NCBI GenBank assembly: GCA_947455215.1
Contig: CANGNA010000002.1
Coordinates: 46,112 to 110,111 of the forward strand
DNA from: Chitinophagaceae bacterium
GTDB taxonomy: Bacteria > Bacteroidota > Bacteroidia > Chitinophagales > Chitinophagaceae
DNA: 64,000 bases
Direction: 5' to 3'
Part shown: positions 41,027 to 50,615 of the stretch, in pieces
Position numbering within the stretch: the stretch's first letter is position 1
How the letters are laid out: the number at the start of each line of letters is the position of its first letter
Program-made: the position numbers and the translations under genes
The notes under the pieces: generated by a model
Database searches by the model: none
Told to the model about the DNA's origin: nothing
The model's input: only the letters and a program-made list of their open reading frames with translations

Positions 41027-43108
41027 ATGGCCAAACCAAAGAATAATCAGAACAGGCCTGTTGCTACGCCAAAACAACAGCCACAAGCACAGGCAGTCTC
41101 TGCCCTGGCTAAACCCATGCCGGTATTGCAGCAGAACATCATCGCGGTTGCAGGTGTTATTGCGGTTGTATGTTTGTTTCTTTATGCCTGTCTCGACAAC
41201 CAATTCACCAATTGGGATGATCCCGGGTATGTACTGAATAACCCCCTGGTGAAGGACATGTCGGCCGAGGGCATCAATAAGATATTTGACCTGCACAATG
41301 CGGTAATGGGTAACTATCACCCGCTTACCATTTTGTCCTACGCGTTCGACTATAGTAAGGTAGCGCTGGAACCCCAGCATTATCATGCGCAGAGCTTATT
41401 GTTCCATCTGCTGAATACGGGGCTTGTATTCGCTTTTGTGTGGTTGCTTACGCGCCGCCGCATTGTGGCCATTATAACCGCATTGTTCTTTGGGTTGCAT
41501 CCCATGCACATAGAGTCTGTGGCCTGGGTAGCGGGCCGTAAAGATGTTGTTTACGGATTCTTCTACCTGTTATCGTGTATATCATACATCTATTACATAC
41601 GGGAAACAAATGGTGGTAAAAAGTGGCTGTGGTATGCAGGTGTTGCCATAATGTACGCTTGCTCTTTACTGTCTAAACCTGTGGCAGTGGTGCTGCCGGT
41701 CACTTTGTTGCTGATCGACTTTTTTGAAGACCGTATATTCCTTCGCGATGAGCAAGGCAAACCAATATGGGCTGTAAAGGCCATTAATGTCGGTGCCTTA
41801 CTGGATAAGATACCCCTGTTTATCCTCTCGGTGTTGGCAGGTATACAATCGCTCAACGACCAGAAGGTTTTTGGGGCACTCAATACACAGGGAGAACATT
41901 TCAATATTATAGAGCGTTTCAGCCTTGGGTGCTACGCACTGATCACCTACCTCTGGAAACTGGTACTACCCATAAAACTGCTGTGTTTTTACCCTTATCC
42001 GCTGAAGGAGAATGACCATTTGCCGCTTATGTACTACATATACCCGGTAATTGCATTGTTGCTGGTGGCTGCAACAGTTTACTTTTTCCGTAAGAGCAAG
42101 GCGGTGGTATTCGGCATTTTGTTCTTCCTTGTCAATATTGCCCTTCTGCTTCAGTTTCTGCCGGTGGGTGGTGCTATCATAGCCGACAGGTATACCTACA
42201 TCCCCTATATTGGTTTCTTCTTTCTGCTGGGGTGGGGCGTAGCTGATCTTTACGACGATCCGGCAACAATGGCAAAAGGTAAAATGGCATTAGCCGTTGT
42301 TGGGGTATATGCACTGGCACTGGGGTATATGAGTAACCAACGCTGTAAGGTGTGGTACGATGGTATGAGCCTGTGGCGAGATGTGATAGAAGTAGAGCCT
42401 GTACGCGCTCCTAACGGATACAATAACCTGGGGTTCTTTTATTTTAATAAATTCAGTGCAACGGCCGATCCGGTGGAAAAGAAGAGATATTACGACTCTT
42501 CCAAGTTCCTGCTCAGTCGCGCTATTGAGCTGCAGCCGTCGTTCGTTAATCCCTATATCTCTCTGGGAGAATTGTTGCGCAGTAACAATGAGATGGACGC
42601 GGCCAAAGCATATTATTATAAGGCTTTGAAACTGGACTCGACAGCCGATATGGCAGCCAATGCCTACCTGGGGTTGTCGGTTATCTACAGTATCGGTTAC
42701 ATGAGTACGCCTGCAGAGAATGCTGCATTGCGTGCGTTTTATAATGATTCGGCTATTTTCTGTTACGACAAAACACTAAAGACCAAGCCCTACAACCCTG
42801 AGGCACATAGCAACTATGCCAACTTCCTGGATATGACCGGTAAAAAAGATGCTGCGATAAAGGAATATGGCGTAGCTGTAGATCAGAACCCCGATATTTA
42901 CCAGCCCTACCTGAACAGGGCCAGGGCGCTGATGAGGGCCGGACGGAATGAAGAAGCAATGAAAGACTTGAACAAGGCAGTGCAACTGGAGCCGAAGCTG
43001 GGAGAGGTGGTGTATTGGCGGGCACAGTGTTTTGCAGCTATGGGTAACAACAATATGGCGCAGAAAGATATGGCAACTGCACAGCAGCTGGGCTTTAAAG
43101 CGCGCTAG
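41027..43108 (+). CDS. TMTC-like GT-C membrane glycosyltransferase with C-terminal TPR repeats
   Basis: A 693-residue protein. A Pro/Gln-rich cytoplasmic tail (1-35) is followed by about ten membrane helices (36-440) and three to five TPR units (about 480-690; for example PEAHSNYANFLDMTGKKDAAIKEYGVAVDQNP). The first outer loop has NWDDPGYV with Asp64-Asp65, the acidic pair expected for a GT-C enzyme. NYHPLT, HLLNTGLVF and FGLHPMHIESVAWVAGRKD are hallmark segments shared with TMTC proteins, the animal O-mannosyltransferases. By analogy it may transfer a sugar from a lipid-phosphate donor to exported proteins. The substrate is not known. A TATATTTA box ends 5 nt before the ATG. Confidence 0.8.
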   Translation: MAKPKNNQNRPVATPKQQPQAQAVSALAKPMPVLQQNIIAVAGVIAVVCLFLYACLDNQFTNWDDPGYVLNNPLVKDMSAEGINKIFDLHNAVMGNYHPLTILSYAFDYSKVALEPQHYHAQSLLFHLLNTGLVFAFVWLLTRRRIVAIITALFFGLHPMHIESVAWVAGRKDVVYGFFYLLSCISYIYYIRETNGGKKWLWYAGVAIMYACSLLSKPVAVVLPVTLLLIDFFEDRIFLRDEQGKPIWAVKAINVGALLDKIPLFILSVLAGIQSLNDQKVFGALNTQGEHFNIIERFSLGCYALITYLWKLVLPIKLLCFYPYPLKENDHLPLMYYIYPVIALLLVAATVYFFRKSKAVVFGILFFLVNIALLLQFLPVGGAIIADRYTYIPYIGFFFLLGWGVADLYDDPATMAKGKMALAVVGVYALALGYMSNQRCKVWYDGMSLWRDVIEVEPVRAPNGYNNLGFFYFNKFSATADPVEKKRYYDSSKFLLSRAIELQPSFVNPYISLGELLRSNNEMDAAKAYYYKALKLDSTADMAANAYLGLSVIYSIGYMSTPAENAALRAFYNDSAIFCYDKTLKTKPYNPEAHSNYANFLDMTGKKDAAIKEYGVAVDQNPDIYQPYLNRARALMRAGRNEEAMKDLNKAVQLEPKLGEVVYWRAQCFAAMGNNNMAQKDMATAQQLGFKAR

Positions 43109-43113
43109 CAGTT

Positions 43114-43121
43114 TAAATTTG
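43114..43121 (+). promoter_or_regulatory. Promoter -7 box of kbl
   Basis: TAAATTTG, 45 nt before the kbl ATG and directly after the stop of the preceding gene. Confidence 0.5.
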
Positions 43122-43166
43122 ACAGCAGAGATAGAGATCAAAATAAACTAAAAACATACGTATACA

Positions 43167-44357
43167 ATGTCTAAAAGTGCATTTTACAGCAGGTTACAGA
43201 CGGAACTGCAAGACCTGGAAAACAACGGCCTTTATAAAAAGGAGCGTATCATAGCATCGGAGCAGGGTGCGGAAATAACGGTGAATGGTAAGCAGGTACT
43301 TAACTTTTGCGCCAACAATTACCTGGGCCTCTCATCTCACCCCAAGGTGATAGAAGCTGCCCATAAAACTGTAGATAACAGGGGCTATGGTATGAGTTCT
43401 GTTCGCTTTATCTGTGGTACGCAGGATATACATAAGGAGCTGGAGCAGAAAATATCGAAATTCGTAGGTGCGGAAGATACCATCCTGTATGTGGCTTGTT
43501 TTGATGCAAACGGTGGTGTGTTCGAGCCGCTGCTGGGTGAGCAGGATTGCATTATTTCAGACGAGCTGAACCACGCTTCCATAATAGATGGTGTGCGCCT
43601 GTGCAAAGCACGTCGTGCCCGTTACAAGCATAACAACATGCTAGACCTGGAAGATCAGCTGAAGGCGAATATGGACTGCCGTACGCGCCTCATCGTTACC
43701 GATTCTGTATTCTCGATGGATGGCACTATTGCCCAGCTGGATAAAATATGCGACCTGGCCGATAAATATGATGCGCTGATAATGATTGATGAGAGCCACT
43801 CATCGGGTTTTATGGGTAAAACCGGACGTGGTGTGCATGAACTGTGCAACGTAATGGGCCGTATCGATATCATCACTGGTACACTGGGCAAGGCGCTCGG
43901 TGGTGCATCGGGTGGTTTTACAAGCGGTAAAAAGGAAATTATAGAAATGCTGCGCCAGCGTAGCCGTCCTTATTTGTTCTCTAATTCACTGGCTCCATCT
44001 ATTGTAGGTGCTTCTATTGCTGTGCTCGATATGCTGAGCGAAACCACCACACTACGCGACAAACTGGAGGAAAACACACTGTATTTCCGCAAACGCATGA
44101 CAGATGCCGGCTTTGACATAAAACCAGGTACGCACCCTATAGCACCTGTAATGTTGTACGATCCGGTATTGGCCCAAAAGTTTGCCGCCCGTATGCTGGA
44201 AGAAGGTATTTATGTCGTAGGGTTCTTCTACCCGGTCGTGCCTAAAGGCCAGGACCGTATCCGTGTGCAAATTTCTGCCGGTCACGACCGTCATCACCTG
44301 GATACTGCGATCGATGCCTTTATAAAAGTTGGTAAAGAATTGGGTGTAATAAAGTAG
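43167..44357 (+). CDS. kbl: Glycine C-acetyltransferase (2-amino-3-ketobutyrate CoA ligase)
   Basis: A 396-residue PLP enzyme of the alpha-oxoamine synthase family. It joins glycine and acetyl-CoA, or cleaves 2-amino-3-oxobutyrate in threonine breakdown. Motifs are [48 protein letters not shown] and [12 protein letters not shown] (PLP-binding Asp-x-x-His). The Schiff-base lysine is in [11 protein letters not shown] (Lys242). [17 protein letters not shown] and the C-terminal VGKELGVIK follow E. coli Kbl closely, which argues against the related serine palmitoyltransferase or cysteate acyltransferase. Threonine dehydrogenase (tdh) is not adjacent. A hairpin terminator follows. Confidence 0.93.
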   Translation: MSKSAFYSRLQTELQDLENNGLYKKERIIASEQGAEITVNGKQVLNFCANNYLGLSSHPKVIEAAHKTVDNRGYGMSSVRFICGTQDIHKELEQKISKFVGAEDTILYVACFDANGGVFEPLLGEQDCIISDELNHASIIDGVRLCKARRARYKHNNMLDLEDQLKANMDCRTRLIVTDSVFSMDGTIAQLDKICDLADKYDALIMIDESHSSGFMGKTGRGVHELCNVMGRIDIITGTLGKALGGASGGFTSGKKEIIEMLRQRSRPYLFSNSLAPSIVGASIAVLDMLSETTTLRDKLEENTLYFRKRMTDAGFDIKPGTHPIAPVMLYDPVLAQKFAARMLEEGIYVVGFFYPVVPKGQDRIRVQISAGHDRHHLDTAIDAFIKVGKELGVIK

Positions 44358-44375
44358 TGTATGATCTTATTTTGT

Positions 44376-44408
44376 AAGTGTGTCGCCGGATCGTGCGGCA
44401 CACTTTTT
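44376..44408 (+). terminator. Terminator after kbl
   Basis: AAGTGTGTCGC (44376-44386) pairs with GCGGCACACTT (44395-44405) over 11 bp with one G-U, followed by a T-run. Confidence 0.75.
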
Positions 44409-44439
44409 ATTTGATACATTGCTTAACTATTATTTATGA

Positions 44440-44469
44440 TGGGCGTGCCCAACCGTAAATAACTGGTTG
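44440..44469. repeat. Two adjacent inverted repeats between kbl and the first repeat protein
   Basis: TGGGC-GT-GCCCA (44440-44451) is immediately followed by CAACC (44450-44454) and GGTTG (44465-44469). They sit 130-160 nt upstream of the secreted protein gene and may be operator or RNA structure. Confidence 0.35.
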
Positions 44470-44599
44470 TAAGTCTCTAATAAATCGTCAGTATAAAAGA
44501 GGCGCTTAACTCAAACATAATATAATGTTTTTACGTTATTTTCATTAGTTTTACGCGTTCTTAGCATTAGTGATCCTATTATATTTCTAATTATATTTT

Positions 44600-47500
44600 A
44601 TGAGGAAATTTTTACTTTTTACACTCAGCCTGCTCTCTATCGGTATTATTCCGGCGTTTGCCCAGTTCCCTATAACAGGAACTGTATGGAGTGGATCTTC
44701 TGCTTCTACGGGTACAGCAACCGATCCGAGTACGTTCACTACAGTCCCGGCCTCTGTCAGTCCCGGTTCTACAGCCGTTAACGTCTCTCAATGGAATCGT
44801 AATGGGTCTATTACGGCCACTGCTACATCTACAGCGTTGTGCTATAATTCCAGCAACTGGGAAATAGGTGGTTCTTTTGCTGCTGCACAGATGGATGGTA
44901 AATACATATACTTTACTATTACCAATAATGCAAGTACTGAACTTGAAGTAACAGCCATACATCTGGAAACTCAAATCAGCGGTACTGGTCCAACAAATGT
45001 TCAATGGCAATACGCAATAGGTTCAGGCGCTGATCAGAATTTTGGAGTCGCTACAGCCACCGCACCTACGGCATCGCCGTCTACATTGGATTTTACCGGT
45101 GTAGCTCATGTGTGCCCAGGTCAAACAGCAACGTTTAAGCTATACGGATGGGGAGGTTCGGGGGCTGCAGGAACGTTACGTATTAACGATAATTCAGGAT
45201 TGACAGCGACGTGGGCTTCCGGTCCGGTGTCGGCCACTGCAAGTAATTTTACGAGCATCGGCTTTCCCGCATGTTCCGGTACCGACGTCAACCTGGCAGG
45301 CTCGCTTACATTCCCGCTCGGAGGCGTATTCCCTTATACGTATAGCTGGTCTGGCCCCGGTTCATATACCAGCACAGACGCTAACCCAATAATTACTGCT
45401 ATACCTGTTACAGGAGCCGGTACCTATACTCTTACTGTGGCAGATGCCTACGGTTGTGTCTCTGCCCCATCTACTACCGATGTTTTTGTTAGTGCGGGGC
45501 CCGATACTACTATGACGCTTAGCGGTCCATTGACCTTCTGCTCTCCGGGTTTCGAGACGTTTACAGTGCCATTTGATGCTAATTATCTCTACGACTGGTA
45601 CGATATCAGTTCAGGTTTCCCGCTGGAAGTAGACCTGGGCATCGGTCTTAACACTTATACTACTTTTACATCAGGGCAATTTTACGTTCAGATCACCGAT
45701 ATATTTGGTACCAATTGCATGTCTACCTCCGATACTTTCACGGTAAACATCACTACCACGCCTACAGCCACTATTTCGGCCAGCTCGCTTTCCGTATGTT
45801 CTCCGGCAGTGATCACCCTGAGCACACCTACCGGTACCGGGTATACTTACCAATGGTCTTCAGCAGCAACGGGTGCTATACCTGGTGCTACTAATGCTAC
45901 ATATAATCCTACGGCATCGGGTACTTACTCTGTAACGGTGATCAATGGGTCGTGCTCCGCCACATCCATCCCTGGCACTACGGTCACACTCAATACTTCC
46001 CCAACAGCGCCGGTAGTAACGCCCACGGGGCCAATTACAGTTTGTTCCGGTAGTCCTCTTACGCTTACTTCTACTAATCCGGGTGGTGTAACCTTCCAGT
46101 GGAAGCGAGGTGCGATCAACATTCCTTTTGCTACTAACAGTACGTATGGTGCATCTTTAACGGGTACATATAGTGTAGTGGTAACAGGTGCAGGCGGCTG
46201 TACAGCAACATCCAATGCGGTATCGCTTACCATCAACCCGTTGCCAACTACTACAATAACGGCTAATCCGGGTACTACGATCTGTTCCGGCAGCAATGTC
46301 ACCCTCAGTACTACATCATCGCCCAACAACACTTACCAGTGGCTGCTGGGCAACGCAATAGTGCCTGGTGCTACCAACGCAACTTATGTTACCAACAACC
46401 CGGGTACTTACCGCGTGTTGGTTACTAATACAATTACCGGTTGTTTCGATACTACTGTAGCGCCGGGCACTACGCTGACGCTGCACCCTTCGCCTTCAGC
46501 ATCAGATGCGGTCATTTCGCCTGCAGGGCCGTTCACTATCTGTTCTAATGATAGCGTTGTGCTCAGCACACCAGGCACAACCCCGGGTCTTACGTATCAG
46601 TGGTTCAGGCCGGCTACAATTACAGGTGCTACCAACTCGGCTTATACAGCCAGGGTTACCGGAACGTACACTGTTAGGATCACTAACTCTTTTGGCTGTT
46701 CAGTTACAAGCGCGGCTTCTGTAAGTATTACTGTTAACCCGGCACCTTCGGCCGCTTTAACTTTATCCGGTCCGGTTACTTTCTGCGAGGGCAGCAGCCT
46801 GAGTATAACTACAACCAGCGGACCTGGCTACACTTATGAATGGCACGATGCTACAGGGCCTATTAGCGGAGCAACAGCAGTTACAGAAACCTTTACAGCA
46901 TCTGGCACATACTACGTAATAGTAACCAGCGCTAATGGTTGCCAGGCTACATCTACGGCAACCACAGTTAATGTTGTACCTACACCGTATATCATTGTGT
47001 CTGGGTCTCCATCGTTCTGTGCAGGCAATAATGTGTTGCTTACGGTTAGTACCATAGGCATACCTGGTGTCATTTACCAGTGGAAGCGCAATGGCGTCAA
47101 CATTCCGGGCGCCGTGTCTGCTACTTACGCTGCCAACGTAACCGGTACCTATACCTGCTTTGTGAATATTCCGGGTAGCTGTGCCACCTTAACTACGGCA
47201 AGCGTCATCAATGTATTCCCGACGGTATTCCCGGATATCACCTTCGATGGTACTTATGTGAAGACGTATAATTTCTATGTTTCTTACCAATGGTACAAAA
47301 ATACGGTCACCATTCCGGGGGCTACCAATTATAGGTATGCACCATGGGAAAATGCCAGCTACCGCGTCTTAGTTACCGATACCAATGGCTGCCAGATACT
47401 TTCTCACGACTTTGACCTGTTCAACGTAAGTGTGCAAAATCCGAATATTGCTCCGAATGTGTTGATATATCCTAATCCGGCAACTGACCAGGTGCATATA

Positions 47501-47674
47501 GACGCACCGATCGCAATTAATGTTTCGATCACAACACTGGATGGAAAAGTGGTAATGGCTGCTGCAAAGACAAATGACATAAATATTTCATCGTTGGCCA
47601 ACGGTTTATATATGATTTTGGTCTATGATGAGAAAGGTAACAGATTGCATACCGAAAAATTGGTGAAGAACTAG
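44600..47674 (+). CDS. Large type IX secreted Ig-like repeat protein
   Basis: 1024 residues with signal peptide RKFLLFTLSLLSIGIIPAFA. An N-terminal beta domain (about 22-215) is followed by about seven Ig-like repeats of roughly 80 residues. Each is built around YQWxxxxxxIPGATNxTYxxxxxGTYxVxVTxxxGC and begins CSGxxLTLT, so a cysteine pair per repeat is likely. The C-terminus (VLIYPNPATDQVHIDAP, then ITTLDGKVVMAA, ending GNRLHTEKLVKN) is a type A sorting domain for the type IX system. The last repeat and sorting domain are closely related to those of the next gene, so the two are probably paralogous surface proteins. An imperfect TAGTTTTA promoter box lies at about 44546. Confidence 0.88.
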   Translation: MRKFLLFTLSLLSIGIIPAFAQFPITGTVWSGSSASTGTATDPSTFTTVPASVSPGSTAVNVSQWNRNGSITATATSTALCYNSSNWEIGGSFAAAQMDGKYIYFTITNNASTELEVTAIHLETQISGTGPTNVQWQYAIGSGADQNFGVATATAPTASPSTLDFTGVAHVCPGQTATFKLYGWGGSGAAGTLRINDNSGLTATWASGPVSATASNFTSIGFPACSGTDVNLAGSLTFPLGGVFPYTYSWSGPGSYTSTDANPIITAIPVTGAGTYTLTVADAYGCVSAPSTTDVFVSAGPDTTMTLSGPLTFCSPGFETFTVPFDANYLYDWYDISSGFPLEVDLGIGLNTYTTFTSGQFYVQITDIFGTNCMSTSDTFTVNITTTPTATISASSLSVCSPAVITLSTPTGTGYTYQWSSAATGAIPGATNATYNPTASGTYSVTVINGSCSATSIPGTTVTLNTSPTAPVVTPTGPITVCSGSPLTLTSTNPGGVTFQWKRGAINIPFATNSTYGASLTGTYSVVVTGAGGCTATSNAVSLTINPLPTTTITANPGTTICSGSNVTLSTTSSPNNTYQWLLGNAIVPGATNATYVTNNPGTYRVLVTNTITGCFDTTVAPGTTLTLHPSPSASDAVISPAGPFTICSNDSVVLSTPGTTPGLTYQWFRPATITGATNSAYTARVTGTYTVRITNSFGCSVTSAASVSITVNPAPSAALTLSGPVTFCEGSSLSITTTSGPGYTYEWHDATGPISGATAVTETFTASGTYYVIVTSANGCQATSTATTVNVVPTPYIIVSGSPSFCAGNNVLLTVSTIGIPGVIYQWKRNGVNIPGAVSATYAANVTGTYTCFVNIPGSCATLTTASVINVFPTVFPDITFDGTYVKTYNFYVSYQWYKNTVTIPGATNYRYAPWENASYRVLVTDTNGCQILSHDFDLFNVSVQNPNIAPNVLIYPNPATDQVHIDAPIAINVSITTLDGKVVMAAAKTNDINISSLANGLYMILVYDEKGNRLHTEKLVKN

Positions 47675-47698
47675 TTTTCGGGAAGTGGACGATCATGG

Positions 47699-47730
47699 CA
47701 AAGGCTATCTTTTACAGATAGCCTTTGTTT
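47699..47730 (+). terminator. Terminator between the two repeat protein genes
   Basis: Perfect 12-bp stem CAAAGGCTATCT (47699-47710) and AGATAGCCTTTG (47716-47727), 5-nt loop, short T-tract. Confidence 0.8.
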
Positions 47731-47853
47731 ATTTACAGCAGAAAAGTCGTCGGATTAAATCGTTTGGCAATTCGATGATTATGGTTTATATTGCAAGGAA
47801 CTCTGTTCTTAGCAGGTGTTGGCTTAAACTACATCCCAGTAATATTTAGAAAT

Positions 47854-50490
47854 ATGAAGAAATTATACGCCTTATTGTCTGCATGTGTTGTAGGGCTTAC
47901 TTCTATTGCCCAAACAACCACGGTAAATGTAAATGCTACAGGAACGTCCGGTTCTTACAAAACCGGTTGGATCCGTGATTGGACTACGCAGGCCAATTTT
48001 GATGGCGATATGAATGTGAAGTACAATGCATCTGCTGCTGCTGCAAATGGTATGCGTCGAGGCTGGGCGGTTTTTAACCTGGCCGGAGTAATGCCGCCGG
48101 GAGCAAGTGTAACCGCAGCTGCAGTGCGATTTACTATCAGTGCCAGGGCTACAACTGGTGTTCCCAGCATGTCTATCTCTGGGTGGTCTGGCGATATGTC
48201 GACATTGTCTGGTAATCCTTCGCAGGTAAATACGAATTGCAACAGCGGCACCCCGTTCAATACTACAACCTGGGGTAGTGTTGTAGGCACTTATACTAAA
48301 ACGTTCAATGCTGCAGGAGTTGCATTTGTAAATGCTGATGCGACGGCTGGCAACTACACCACTATTTGCTTCAATGCCACAGGTACACCAGCAACCCAGA
48401 TATACACGGTAACTGGCGAGGGCGGCTCTACTGCCACGCAACCACAATTACAGATCACCTATTCGTGCACAGGTGTTACGGGTGTAGCTGCTTCAGTTTC
48501 ATCTCCTGTTTGTATTGGTTCTACATTCACCCTTTCGGGTGCTGCCACAGGTGCCGGCACTTACGCGTGGACCGGCCCTGCCGGATTCTCTTCAACTGAT
48601 CAGAATCCAAGCCTTACTGCTTCTGCCTCTTCGGGAGGTGTATATACATTTACAGCTTATTATAATGCTCCGGGTGGCTGTGGAGTTACTAGTACTGTTA
48701 CGGTTACTAGTAATACGCCGCCAACAGCTATTACAGGCAATACTACGCCTTGTGCCGGTGCTTATACAACACTGGCCAGTACGCCGCTTACAGGCACCTG
48801 GTCTATTAATAGCACTTCAGGAGCTACGCTGTCGGGTAGTACTGTACACGCTGGTAGTGCTACTGGTGCTACCACTGTTAGCTACACGCTGCCGTCAGGT
48901 TGCCGTGTAACGGCAGGTATAACTACGCTGGATACACCGACCGTGATCACAGGCCCGTCATCGCTATGTAGCGGTGTGCCTACTACGTACACCAGTTCTC
49001 CGGCTTCAGGTATATGGAATGTCAATCCATCGGGTATTGCCTCTATTAATCCTTCAACAGGGGTGCTTAATGGTGCCTCATTAGGTACTGCAACAATAAC
49101 TTATACAGGCCCCAATACCTGCACCACAACAAGAGCTGTCTCTGTGTTGGTGCCACCAGCCCCTATCACATCTTCTTCAGGTAGTTTTGACCTCTGTCCG
49201 TCGCTGAGTATCGTTTTATCCAATGCGATCCCCGGGGGCACGTGGTCTACCTCCGGTGGTAATGCTTCAATAACGTCGGCAGGTGTGGTAACGGGTAATA
49301 CTATAGGCATAGCGCCGATCGTATATTCTAATATCTGCGGCACAGCTACAGCTAATATCAATGTTACGCCGCCACCAGATCCTATTACCGGTGTATTCTC
49401 GGCATGTGTTAACCAGGCATCTCTTTTGCATAATACAACGCCAGGTGGTTTGTGGACCAGTAGCGACGCATCAATTGCCGCTGCCGCTGCCGGGTTTGGT
49501 ACTGTAACCGGTGTTAACCAGGGTACTGCTACCATTACATTTACAGCGCCATCTGGTTGTATTGCAACAACGCCGTTTACTGTTTATCCAAATCCTACAC
49601 CTATTCTGGGTATTGCAAGAGCTTGTGCCGGAGGCGGAACCAGCTTGTTGTCTGATACCTCTCTTGGCGGCGTGTGGAGCACAGCCAATCCGTTTGTAGC
49701 TTCTGTGGGCACAACAGGTATGGTTACCGGTGTATCTGCCGCTAATACAAATATTACCTATACCTACCCAACCACAGGTTGTTACACAACCGTAACCTTT
49801 ACCGTAAATCCGCTGCCGGTAGCTATTACGGGTAACAATGCTTTCTGTGCACTTAAGTCTGATACGCTGTTCGATCTGTCTCTGGGCGGCACGTGGACCT
49901 CAGGTAACAACAGTATTGCGGCCGTATCGTCAACCGGCGTGGTAAGTGGTATATCCGGTGGTACTACCAACATTACCTATACACTGCCCACAGGATGCTA
50001 TCGTACACGCCCCGTAATTATCCATCCACTGCCAAATCCTGTTATTTCTTTCGATTGGTACGCCAATACATTCAGCGTGCCTGCATACTATGTTAGCTAC
50101 CAATGGTATTTTAATGGCAATATTGTTCCGGGTGCCGTATCCCGTTACAAAGCAGCCACGGAAAATGGCAACTACAGCGTTTACGTGGTAGATACTTTCG
50201 GGTGCGAGAAAATGTCACCTGTTTATGTGTTGACGCACCTTGCAGTGGGCCAATCTAATGTTGGTGAAGCTATAACATTAGCGCCTAACCCTACTACTGG
50301 TAATATCAATATCATATCGCCCGTTAAGGTAAATGCCATAGTGTCGGGCCTGGAAGGTAAAGTAGTGCTGTCGCAGAACGAAGCGCAGACGCTTGACCTG
50401 TCTATGCTGCCGGATGGTATGTACTTTGTTACGATCACCGATGAGCACGGCAATAAACTGACCACACGTAAAATAGTAAAGCAACAATAG
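47854..50490 (+). CDS. Large type IX secreted repeat protein with DNRLRE-like N-terminal domain
   Basis: 878 residues from the ATG at 47854, which starts the signal peptide MKKLYALLSACVVGLTSIA; an earlier in-frame TTG at 47791 is rejected. Residues about 20-205 form a beta-sandwich that resembles DNRLRE or CBM-type modules (GWAVFNLAGVMPPGASVTAAAVRF, then PQLQITYSC); this is an inference. An Ig-like unit and about six repeats of roughly 75 residues follow, each with an early Cys and the pattern LGGTWSxxNxxIAxVxxTGxVxG, then ITYTxPxGC, like bacterial Ig-like group 2 domains. A YVSYQWYFNG domain and a type A sorting domain (LAPNPTTGNINI to LTTRKIVKQQ) end the protein. Surface attached or released. 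Confidence 0.88.
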   Translation: MKKLYALLSACVVGLTSIAQTTTVNVNATGTSGSYKTGWIRDWTTQANFDGDMNVKYNASAAAANGMRRGWAVFNLAGVMPPGASVTAAAVRFTISARATTGVPSMSISGWSGDMSTLSGNPSQVNTNCNSGTPFNTTTWGSVVGTYTKTFNAAGVAFVNADATAGNYTTICFNATGTPATQIYTVTGEGGSTATQPQLQITYSCTGVTGVAASVSSPVCIGSTFTLSGAATGAGTYAWTGPAGFSSTDQNPSLTASASSGGVYTFTAYYNAPGGCGVTSTVTVTSNTPPTAITGNTTPCAGAYTTLASTPLTGTWSINSTSGATLSGSTVHAGSATGATTVSYTLPSGCRVTAGITTLDTPTVITGPSSLCSGVPTTYTSSPASGIWNVNPSGIASINPSTGVLNGASLGTATITYTGPNTCTTTRAVSVLVPPAPITSSSGSFDLCPSLSIVLSNAIPGGTWSTSGGNASITSAGVVTGNTIGIAPIVYSNICGTATANINVTPPPDPITGVFSACVNQASLLHNTTPGGLWTSSDASIAAAAAGFGTVTGVNQGTATITFTAPSGCIATTPFTVYPNPTPILGIARACAGGGTSLLSDTSLGGVWSTANPFVASVGTTGMVTGVSAANTNITYTYPTTGCYTTVTFTVNPLPVAITGNNAFCALKSDTLFDLSLGGTWTSGNNSIAAVSSTGVVSGISGGTTNITYTLPTGCYRTRPVIIHPLPNPVISFDWYANTFSVPAYYVSYQWYFNGNIVPGAVSRYKAATENGNYSVYVVDTFGCEKMSPVYVLTHLAVGQSNVGEAITLAPNPTTGNINIISPVKVNAIVSGLEGKVVLSQNEAQTLDLSMLPDGMYFVTITDEHGNKLTTRKIVKQQ

Positions 50491-50512
50491 TTTATTTTAA
50501 TATTATGTGTAG

Positions 50513-50542
50513 AGAGGGTCACTTTATGTGGCCCTCTTTTTA
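50513..50542 (+). terminator. Terminator after the second repeat protein
   Basis: AGAGGGTCAC (50513-50522) and GTGGCCCTCT (50528-50537) pair over 10 bp with one G-U; TTTAT loop; T-run. Confidence 0.8.
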
Positions 50543-50603
50543 TTATGCCGCTATTGTTGGTCGTATTATACATTATTGGCATTACGGACAGGCAAAAAAT
50601 TTG

Positions 50604-50611
50604 TAGGTTTG
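50604..50611 (+). promoter_or_regulatory. Promoter -7 box of purL
   Basis: TAGGTTTG, with only CAGT between it and the ATG at 50616. No purine riboswitch fits in this space. Confidence 0.5.
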
Positions 50612-50615
50612 CAGT

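Noticed and set aside
43167..44357. Serine palmitoyltransferase or cysteate acyltransferase (sulfonolipid) reading of the alpha-oxoamine synthase
   Set aside because: Motifs along the whole length, including the C-terminus VGKELGVIK, follow glycine C-acetyltransferase (Kbl) closely.
50543..50615. Purine riboswitch before purL
   Set aside because: Only about 70 bases separate the preceding terminator from the ATG, without the conserved three-way junction, and the promoter box abuts the ATG.
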